Part shown: piece after piece, positions 57,947-64,000 of the stretch
How positions within the stretch are numbered: position 1 is the first letter of the stretch
How the letters are laid out: every line of letters starts with the position of its first letter
From: Streptomyces sp. A 4/2
GTDB taxonomy: Bacteria; Actinomycetota; Actinomycetes; Streptomycetales; Streptomycetaceae
DNA: 64,000 nucleotides
Assembly (NCBI RefSeq): GCF_940670765.1
Contig: NZ_CALNVW010000030.1
Span: 1 to 64,000, forward strand
Reading direction: 5' to 3'
The notes under the pieces: model-generated
Told to the model about the DNA's origin: nothing
Databases searched by the model: none
The model's input: the letters and a program-made list of their open reading frames with translations, nothing else
Made by a program: the position numbers and the translations under genes

Positions 57947-58656
57947 GAGTTCCCCTTTTTTCTACTGGAGCAGCGGTCCGTGCGTGAGCGACGCACGGGG
58001 AGTTGTGGAAGAACAGAGGGCGTGAAAGGTGAATCCAGGCATACGGGACGGTTCAGTCTCCGGAATCGCCGAGCTGTGACGTTACTGGCGGGAAACACCA
58101 CGGCACAATCCCGCCGTTCGAGGAACTTGTCCCTTTCTTCCGCGACGGGACGACGCCCGGCATGAATTGTCATCAGAGGACAGGTTTCGCTTCGGCATTG
58201 CTCAGTTGTCGCCAAGAACGGGGTGTTCGCGCGGTTACTCGTGAAATCTTGAAGAACTAGTATTGCGGGCCAGGTTACCCGGCCGTAACGTCGCACCGTA
58301 AGCAACTCGGCCTGTTGGTCCGGGGATTGCGCGTATGTGGAAAGGGGGGTTCCCGCAGTGGCCCGTCACCTGGGATTCATCGGGCGGGAGCCGGCGCTCC
58401 GGTCCCTCCTGAGGGCGGGCGTTCCGGCCGCCGGGCACCGCGGTCCCGGCCTCCGGGGCCGCAGGACTCCGGCCGGGGGCCCCGTTCTCCGTACGCAGTT
58501 TTCGACAAGATCGGCGGACGGACTTGTCATCGGATGACAAGTGTCCGGGATCTTGCTGAATTCCCTGTTCAAGGGCTTGTCCCGGCGGTGTCGGTGAACT
58601 TAACGTGCGCCTCTCGGTGCGCTTCTGTCACTTCGTGAGTGTATGCAGGGGGTGGG
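57947..58656. other. Long intergenic region upstream of the Mce operon
   Basis: This 710-bp gap has no convincing gene. A GTG-started ORF at 58358-58537 has a ribosome-like G-run before it and begins ARHLGFIGREPALRSLL, which recalls the first residues of LAL-type regulators, but it stops after 59 codons and is at best a remnant. A perfect 21-bp palindrome lies at 58522-58542. Before the ATPase gene, TTGTCC (58577-58582) and TTAACG (58600-58605) with 17-bp spacing may be its promoter. Confidence 0.45.
58522..58542. promoter_or_regulatory. Perfect palindrome, probable operator of the Mce operon
   Basis: ACTTGTCAT-CGG-ATGACAAGT is a perfect 9-bp inverted repeat, about 115 bp upstream of the first Mce-operon gene and just before a possible promoter. 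The form suits a TetR- or GntR-type dimer, families known to control mce loci in mycobacteria. No regulator gene is adjacent in this window. Confidence 0.6.
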
Positions 58657-59652
58657 ATGGGAATCGAAGTAGTCGTTGAAGGGCTCACGAAGTCTTTCGG
58701 CAAGCAGAACATCTGGCAGGACGTGACACTCACGCTTCCCGCCGGTGAAGTGAGCGTCATGCTCGGGCCTTCCGGAACGGGAAAGACCGTATTCCTGAAG
58801 TCCGTCATCGGGTTGCTCAAGCCGGAGCGCGGCAGTGTCCTCATCGACGGCGTCGACATGGTCAGCAGCCCAGAGCGCGACATCTACGAGACGCGCAAGC
58901 TCTTCGGCCTGATGTTCCAGGACGGTGCGCTCTTCGGCTCGATGACTCTCTTCGACAACATCGCCTTCCCGCTCCGCGAGCACACCAGGAAGAAAGAGTC
59001 CGAAATTCGCCGCATCGTCATGGAGCGGATGGACATGGTCGGGCTCGTGGGCGACGAGGACAAGCTGCCCGGTGAGATCTCCGGCGGCATGCGCAAGAGG
59101 GCAGGCCTCGCACGGGCGTTGGTGCTCGATCCCCAGATCATTCTCTGCGACGAGCCCGACTCCGGCCTCGACCCGGTCCGGACCGCGTACATCTCGCAGC
59201 TCCTGATCGACCTCAACGCCCAGATCGACGCCACCATGCTGATCGTCACGCACAACCTCGACATCGCGGCCACCGTGCCCGACAACATGGGCATGCTCTT
59301 CCGCCGCAACCTGGTCACCTTCGGTCCGCGTGAAGTGCTGCTCACCAGCGAGGAGCCGGTCGTCGCGCAGTTCCTCAGCGGTCGCCGCGAGGGGCCCATC
59401 GGGATGTCCGAGGAGAAGGACGCCGCGACCATCGCGCGGGAGCAGCTGAGCGTCAACGGCGGCAGCCTCACCCCGGACGGCCCCCGGTCACTGGTGCCGC
59501 AGCTGGAGCCGTCGCCGGGGATGCCGGAGCGCAGGGCTGTCCTGCGGCGCCGCGAGCGGGTGCTCGGCATGATGGCGCAGTTGCCCGAAGCGGCTCGCTC
59601 GGCCATCGCCAAGAGCTACGCCGCCCCGTCGGCCGGCGAGGCGCGGACATGA
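58657..59652 (+). CDS. Mce-associated ABC ATPase (Mkl/MlaF type)
   Basis: A 331-residue ABC ATPase: Walker A MLGPSGTGKTVFLKS, Q-loop FGLMFQDGALFGSM, signature ISGGMRKRAGLARAL, Walker B IILCDEPDSGLDPV. The sequence is of the MlaF/Mkl (MceG) class that powers lipid importers, with a C-terminal extension of about 80 residues typical of actinobacterial members. The ATG at 58657 is the family start (GIEVVVEGLTKSFGKQNIW). It heads an operon whose next genes are the two permeases and Mce proteins, all overlapping or nearly so. Confidence 0.93.
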   Translation: MGIEVVVEGLTKSFGKQNIWQDVTLTLPAGEVSVMLGPSGTGKTVFLKSVIGLLKPERGSVLIDGVDMVSSPERDIYETRKLFGLMFQDGALFGSMTLFDNIAFPLREHTRKKESEIRRIVMERMDMVGLVGDEDKLPGEISGGMRKRAGLARALVLDPQIILCDEPDSGLDPVRTAYISQLLIDLNAQIDATMLIVTHNLDIAATVPDNMGMLFRRNLVTFGPREVLLTSEEPVVAQFLSGRREGPIGMSEEKDAATIAREQLSVNGGSLTPDGPRSLVPQLEPSPGMPERRAVLRRRERVLGMMAQLPEAARSAIAKSYAAPSAGEART

Positions 59653-60503
59653 CGGCGCAGCTGCCGGTCCGGCCGTCCGAGCCGTCGGACGCGCCCGGCG
59701 AGAAGGCCGGTACCCGCTCGGCGCCCAGACCACCGCTGCGTGCTCTCGCGCCGCTGCGCGAGACCGGGAAGCTCTTCGCGCTCGGGGCCACGGTGACCCG
59801 GGCGATCTTCCGAAGACCCTTCCAGGTAAGGGAGTTCATCGAGCAGTTCTGGTTCGTCGCGAGCGTGACCATCCTCCCGGCCGCGCTCGTCTCCATTCCC
59901 TTCGGCGCGGTCATCGCCCTCCAGGTGGGCTCGCTCACCCAGCAGCTCGGCGCCCAGTCCTTCACCGGAGGCGCGAGCGTACTCGCCGTCATCCAGCAGG
60001 CGAGCCCGCTGATCGTCGCCCTGCTGATCGCGGGCGCGGGCGGCTCCGCCATCTGCGCCGATCTCGGATCGCGCAAGATCCGCGAGGAGCTGGACGCGAT
60101 GGAGGTCATGGGGGTGTCACCGGTCCAGCGGCTGGTCGTTCCCCGGGTGCTGGCCACCATGTTCGTGGCCGTGCTGCTGAACGGCCTGGTCTCCGTCGTC
60201 GGCACGCTGGGCGGCTACTTCTTCAACGTGATCATGCAGCACGGCACGCCCGGCGCGTACCTCTCCAGCTTCTCCGCACTCGCCCAGCTCCCCGACCTCT
60301 ACATCAGTGAGTTCAAGGCGCTGATCTTCGGGTTCCTGGCCGGAATCGTCGCCGCCTACCGGGGCCTGAACCCCCGGGGCGGCCCCAAGGGGGTCGGCGA
60401 CGCGGTCAACCAGTCCGTCGTCATCACCTTCATGCTGCTGTTCTTCGTGAACATGGTCCTCACGGCGGTCTATCTCCAGATCGTCCCCGCGAAGGGGAGC
60501 TGA
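59649..60503 (+). CDS. YrbEA/MlaE-type permease of Mce importer
   Basis: A 284-residue permease of the MlaE/YrbE family with five or six helices after a 40-residue cytoplasmic N-terminus. Typical blocks are FWFVASVTILPAALVSIPFG, QASPLIVALLIAGAGGSAIC, and the EQ-loop-like REELDAMEVMGVSPVQRLVV that contacts the ATPase. It overlaps the ATPase gene by 4 bp. It is the first of the usual YrbEA-YrbEB pair. Confidence 0.92.
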   Translation: MTAQLPVRPSEPSDAPGEKAGTRSAPRPPLRALAPLRETGKLFALGATVTRAIFRRPFQVREFIEQFWFVASVTILPAALVSIPFGAVIALQVGSLTQQLGAQSFTGGASVLAVIQQASPLIVALLIAGAGGSAICADLGSRKIREELDAMEVMGVSPVQRLVVPRVLATMFVAVLLNGLVSVVGTLGGYFFNVIMQHGTPGAYLSSFSALAQLPDLYISEFKALIFGFLAGIVAAYRGLNPRGGPKGVGDAVNQSVVITFMLLFFVNMVLTAVYLQIVPAKGS

Positions 60504-60506
60504 GAG

Positions 60507-61310
60507 ATGTCCATGCTCGGCTGGCTCGATCGCTCCGGCGATCAACTCGCTTTCTACATCAGGGCCTTGCTCTGGATCCCGCGCACCCTGCGCAGATACC
60601 TGAGAGAGGTGCAGCGGCTCCTCGCCGAAGTGGCGTTCGGCAGCGGCGGACTCGGTGTCATCGGCGGCACGATCGGCGTGATGATCGCCATGACCCTGTT
60701 CACCGGCACGGTCGTCGGCCTCCAGGGGTACGCCGCGCTCAACCAGATCGGCACCGCGGCCTTCACCGGCTTCATCTCCGCGTACTTCAACACCCGCGAG
60801 ATCGCCCCGCTGGTCGCCGGTCTCGCCCTCTCCGCGACCGTCGGCGCCGGATTCACCGCGCAGCTCGGCGCGATGCGCATCAACGAGGAGGTCGACGCCC
60901 TCGAAGCGATGGGCGTGCGGTCCATGCCGTACCTCGTCACCACCCGGATCATCGCCGGCGTCGTGGCGATCATCCCGCTGTACGCCATGGGGCTGCTCAG
61001 CTCCTATGTCGCGTCGCGCTATGTGACGGTCCTCTTCAACGGGCAGTCCTCCGGCACCTACGACCACTACTTCAATCTCTTCCTCTCGCCGGACGACGTG
61101 CTCCTGTCGGTGCTCAAGGTGCTGATCTTCAGCGTGATGGTGATCCTGGCCCACTGCTACTACGGCTTCCGGGCCAGCGGCGGCCCGGCCGGGGTCGGGA
61201 TCGCGGTCGGACGGTCCGTCCGTAACGCCATCGTGCTGATCAGCGTCACCGACTTCTTCCTCTCGCTCGCCATCTGGGGTGCCACGACGACCGTGAAGGT
61301 GGCGGGATGA
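60507..61310 (+). CDS. YrbEB/MlaE-type permease of Mce importer
   Basis: A 267-residue MlaE-family permease, partner of the preceding gene (3-bp gap). It shows VIGGTIGVMIAMTLFTGTVV, LVAGLALSATVGAGFTAQLG and the ATPase-contact loop MRINEEVDALEAMGVRSMPY. AGCTGAGAG lies before the ATG. The pair forms the inner-membrane channel of the lipid importer. Confidence 0.92.
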   Translation: MSMLGWLDRSGDQLAFYIRALLWIPRTLRRYLREVQRLLAEVAFGSGGLGVIGGTIGVMIAMTLFTGTVVGLQGYAALNQIGTAAFTGFISAYFNTREIAPLVAGLALSATVGAGFTAQLGAMRINEEVDALEAMGVRSMPYLVTTRIIAGVVAIIPLYAMGLLSSYVASRYVTVLFNGQSSGTYDHYFNLFLSPDDVLLSVLKVLIFSVMVILAHCYYGFRASGGPAGVGIAVGRSVRNAIVLISVTDFFLSLAIWGATTTVKVAG

Positions 61311-62548
61311 GCGCGCGTACGGTGCAACGCAGACTCGCCGGAGTGGTCTTCATCGTGGTCCCCGCGCTGCTGATCTGGCTGTCGGTCGCCGTGTACCAGA
61401 AGGACTTCACCGACTCCGCGACCATCAGGGTGGACGCCGACACGGTCGGCAGCGAGATGCACCTCAACGCCGACGTGAAACTGCGCGGAGTGGTCATCGG
61501 ACAGGTCCGTGACATCACGTCGCACGGCGACGGGGCGCAGCTCACCCTGGCCATCCAGCCCGACAAGCTCGGGCAGGTGCCGTCGGACGTCACCGCGCAG
61601 ATGCTGCCGACGACGCTCTTCGGCGAGCGGTACGTCGCCCTGGTGCCGCCCGCGAACGCCTCGGCGCAGCCGCTGAAGGCGGGTGTCACCATCCCGCAGG
61701 ACCGGTCGCGCAACGCCATCGAGCTGGAACAGGTCCTGGACAACGTGCTGCCCCTGCTCACCGCGGTGCAGCCGGAGAAGCTGTCCGCGACCCTCACCGC
61801 GGTCTCGCAGGCCCTGAACGGGCGCGGCCAGAAGCTGGGCGACACCCTCGTCACCCTCGACACCTACCTGAAGAAGCTCAACCCCCAACTCCCCACGCTC
61901 AACAGGGACATAGCGCAGCTGGTGAAGGTCACCCAGGTGTACTCGGACGCGTCGCCCGACATCCTCACGGCGCTCACCGACTTCACCACCACCAGCTCCA
62001 CCCTCGCGCAGAAGCAGGCCGAACTGGCGGGGCTCTACGGCTCGACCACCCGGACCGCCCAGGACGTCACGGCCTTCCTCCAGCAGAACAAGGACAACAT
62101 CATCCGGCTCTCGGCGACCAGCAGGCCCACCCTGGAACTCCTCGCCAAGTACGCGCCCGAGTTCCCCTGCACGCTGAGCACCCTCGCGGGCTTCGTCCCC
62201 GCCATGGACAAGGCGCTCGGCAAGGGCACGGACCAACCGGGGCTGCACGTCAGCCTCGTCTCCGTCCCCTCGCTCGGGAAGTACACGGCGGGCCGGGACA
62301 CCCCGGCCTACCACGCGAGCGGCGGGCCGAACTGCTACTCGGTTCCCTACATCGGCAAGACCGTCCCGACAGCGGCGACCGGTGCGAGCAAGAAGGACAG
62401 CCTGGGGCTGCCCAACTCGCCCCAGGAGAACCAGCTCGTCAACGAACTGCTGTCGCCCGGCGCGAAGGCCGGGGCGAAGTCCCTGCCCGACTGGAGCAGC
62501 CTGCTGGCCGGTCCCGTCTTCCGCGGTGCGGAGGTGAAGCTGAAGTGA
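61307..62548 (+). CDS. Mce-family substrate-binding protein A
   Basis: A 413-residue MCE protein. One N-terminal membrane helix (VVFIVVPALLIWLSVAVYQ) anchors an MlaD/MCE domain (TVGSEMHLNADVKLRGVVIG, QVRDITSHGDGAQLTLAIQP), followed by a long helical region (about 150-300) and a disordered C-terminus with Cys. The helical part is expected to form the tunnel that carries lipids across the envelope. It overlaps the permease and the next Mce gene by 4 bp. Confidence 0.92.
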   Translation: MSARTVQRRLAGVVFIVVPALLIWLSVAVYQKDFTDSATIRVDADTVGSEMHLNADVKLRGVVIGQVRDITSHGDGAQLTLAIQPDKLGQVPSDVTAQMLPTTLFGERYVALVPPANASAQPLKAGVTIPQDRSRNAIELEQVLDNVLPLLTAVQPEKLSATLTAVSQALNGRGQKLGDTLVTLDTYLKKLNPQLPTLNRDIAQLVKVTQVYSDASPDILTALTDFTTTSSTLAQKQAELAGLYGSTTRTAQDVTAFLQQNKDNIIRLSATSRPTLELLAKYAPEFPCTLSTLAGFVPAMDKALGKGTDQPGLHVSLVSVPSLGKYTAGRDTPAYHASGGPNCYSVPYIGKTVPTAATGASKKDSLGLPNSPQENQLVNELLSPGAKAGAKSLPDWSSLLAGPVFRGAEVKLK

Positions 62549-63576
62549 AACGCCGCAGCATGACCGGACCGGTCGTCAAATCCCTGGTTTTCACCGTGGT
62601 GACCTCGCTGGCCACCGTGGTCCTCGGGCTCAGCATCGCCAATACGGACGTCGGCGACACCGTCTCGTACAAGGCCCGCTTCACCGACGCCACCGGACTG
62701 ATCGCGGGCGACAGCGTGCGGATCGCCGGGGTGAAGGTCGGCCAGGTCGAGTCGGTCCGGGTCGCGGACCGGCGGCTCGCCGAGGTGAGCTTCGCGGTGA
62801 AGAAGGGCCGGACCCTGCCCGCGTCGGTGACCGCGTCGATCAAGTACCTCAACATGGTCGGCCAGCGGTACGTCGACCTGGAGCAGGGCAGCGGTCCCGT
62901 CGGGCAGCACTTCGCGCACGGGGCCACCATCCCCCTCTCGCGCACCACGCCCGCGCTCGATCTCACCCAGCTCTTCAACGGATTCCAGCCGCTGCTGCAG
63001 GGGCTGGCACCGGACGAGATGAACCAGCTCGCCAACTCCATCGTGCAGGTCCTGCAGGGTGAGGGCGGGACCGTCGACAGCCTGCTCCAGCACGTCGGAT
63101 CGCTGACCACCACGGTCGCGGCCAAGGACAAGGTGATCGGCCAGGTCATCAAGAACCTCAACACGGTACTGACGACCGTCAACGACCGGGAGTCGGACTT
63201 CAACGACCTCGTCGTCACCCTCCAGCAGCTCGTCTCGGGCTTCGCCGGAGACCGTAAACCCCTCGGCGACGCGATCACCGCCATGGGCGCGCTCACCACC
63301 ACGACCGCCGGCCTGCTCCAGGACGGCCGGGCACCCCTCAAGCAGGACATCAGCGAACTCGGGCGACTTTCCCGGCAGTTGGACGCCGGTAAGCCGAAAC
63401 TTCAGGACTTCCTGCAGAACACACCCGCCAAGATGCAGGCCATCACCCGGCTCGCCTCGTACGGATCGTGGCTCAACCTCTATCTCTGCGAGGCCAAGGT
63501 GACGGGCGTGACCACCTCGGACGGCAGCACGCCGCCCACCGGCATCGGGATCACCGAATCGAGGTGCCAGGGATGA
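62545..63576 (+). CDS. Mce-family substrate-binding protein B
   Basis: A 343-residue MCE protein with an N-terminal helix (SLVFTVVTSLATVVLGLSI), an MCE domain (FTDATGLIAGDSVRIAGVKV, YLNMVGQRYVDLEQG) and helical repeats thereafter. It ends in a short Cys-containing tail (ITESRCQG). Starts within the stop of MceA and overlaps the start of the next gene. GTGAAG start region: ATG/GTG at 62545 by overlap. Confidence 0.92.
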   Translation: MKRRSMTGPVVKSLVFTVVTSLATVVLGLSIANTDVGDTVSYKARFTDATGLIAGDSVRIAGVKVGQVESVRVADRRLAEVSFAVKKGRTLPASVTASIKYLNMVGQRYVDLEQGSGPVGQHFAHGATIPLSRTTPALDLTQLFNGFQPLLQGLAPDEMNQLANSIVQVLQGEGGTVDSLLQHVGSLTTTVAAKDKVIGQVIKNLNTVLTTVNDRESDFNDLVVTLQQLVSGFAGDRKPLGDAITAMGALTTTTAGLLQDGRAPLKQDISELGRLSRQLDAGKPKLQDFLQNTPAKMQAITRLASYGSWLNLYLCEAKVTGVTTSDGSTPPTGIGITESRCQG

Positions 63577-64000
63577 AGGCACCCCGTGGCCGGATACCGA
63601 GGCTCAAGCCCGTACGGGACCGCAACCCGGTCGCGGTGAGCCTGGTCGGCCTGCTGGTCCTCGCACTCATCGGGCTCGCCGCCTACCGCGCCGACTCACT
63701 GCCCTTCATCGGCGGCGGTACGACCTACACCGCGGACTTCAGCGAGTCCGCGGGGCTCAGCAACGGTGACGAGGTACGGATCGCCGGCGTCAAGGTCGGG
63801 AAGGTGACGGGCGTCGGACTCGACGGCCCCAAGGTGAAGGTGACGTTCAAGGTCAAGGACGCCTGGGTCGGCAACTCCAGCACGGCGGCCATCGCGATCA
63901 AGACCCTGCTCGGCGACAAGTACCTGGCGCTCGACCCGGTCGGCACCGGCCCGCAGGACCCGTCGAGCCGCATACCGCTGAGCCGCACCACCTCCCCGTA
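63573..64000 (+). CDS. Mce-family substrate-binding protein C (partial)
   Basis: The ATG at 63573 overlaps the previous stop (ATGA). The 142 codons in the window encode a basic N-terminus, one membrane helix (NPVAVSLVGLLVLALIGLAA) and an MCE domain (FSESAGLSNGDEVRIAGVKV, IAIKTLLGDKYLALDPVGTG). The gene runs past the right edge, so length and C-terminus are not seen. More Mce genes (D-F) would be expected downstream. Confidence 0.9.
   Translation, partial: MKAPRGRIPRLKPVRDRNPVAVSLVGLLVLALIGLAAYRADSLPFIGGGTTYTADFSESAGLSNGDEVRIAGVKVGKVTGVGLDGPKVKVTFKVKDAWVGNSSTAAIAIKTLLGDKYLALDPVGTGPQDPSSRIPLSRTTSP

Noticed and set aside
58358..58537. 59-aa ORF beginning like a LAL ATPase regulator
   Set aside because: It ends after 59 codons, no Walker motif follows, and the similarity covers about 15 residues. 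Noted only under the intergenic region.
1..64000. tRNA, rRNA, insertion sequences, prophage or integrase genes
   Set aside because: No cloverleaf, rRNA segment, transposase, integrase or flanking repeats were recognised in the gaps or ORFs.

Overview
The window is typical of a Streptomyces chromosome. Base composition is very GC-rich with third-position GC bias, GTG starts are frequent, many neighbouring genes overlap by 4 bp (ATGA or GTGA), and the gene families are characteristic of the genus: an XRE-DUF5753/DUF397 pair, a conservon, a LAL-type ATPase regulator, an RNase Sa homologue and an Mce operon. I see no rRNA, tRNA, CRISPR array, insertion sequence or prophage. About 49 protein genes are supported, including one 47-codon gene that looks like a RiPP precursor.

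Layout: 1-3.2 kb, an XRE/DUF397 regulatory pair, a PadR regulator with its membrane-protein partner, and a small unknown protein. 3.3-8 kb, a Tat-exported phosphoesterase, the cobalt transporter cbtBA under a cobalamin riboswitch, a histidine phosphatase and a DUF2127 membrane protein. 8.1-16.8 kb, the most unusual part: a compact operon encoding a 47-aa precursor-like peptide, a LanM-type dehydratase domain (DUF4135) that carries a DUF6624-like C-terminus instead of a LanC cyclase, and two JmjC/cupin-like proteins, only one with an intact metal triad. It is followed by a convergent DUF6065-like gene and a LAL-type ATPase regulator that ends before the usual DNA-binding domain. This looks like an unusual RiPP cluster.

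17-22.7 kb: a conservon (cvnABCD-like sensor kinase, roadblock, DUF742 and GTPase) co-linear with a CYP157-type P450 lacking the K-helix ExxR motif, converging on a class I terpene synthase. 22.9-31 kb: a fibronectin-III lipoprotein, a GH36 alpha-galactosidase, an EamA transporter and PAP2 protein facing a TetR regulator across a phased operator array, a double GNAT protein, a YchJ-like protein and a secreted RNase Sa homologue. 31.4-34.6 kb: threonine catabolism (tdh-kbl) with a LysR regulator. 34.8-44.5 kb: carbohydrate functions, namely a LacI regulator flanked by two nearly identical operator-like sites, a large secreted beta-helix/discoidin protein, a ROK regulator with a GH2 beta-galactosidase, and an alditol oxidase.

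44.5-54.1 kb: a BlaI/M56 pair, a TetR regulator facing an APC permease and a YtcJ-like amidohydrolase, a 14-TM MFS exporter with a fused winged-helix tail, an SCP2 protein and a PucR regulator. 54.6-64 kb: three secreted proteins (one DUF6801) and then an Mce operon (ATPase, two YrbE permeases, MceA, MceB, partial MceC) running off the right edge. The SCP2 protein, the secreted proteins and the Mce importer may form a lipid or sterol handling neighbourhood; that grouping is inference from proximity.
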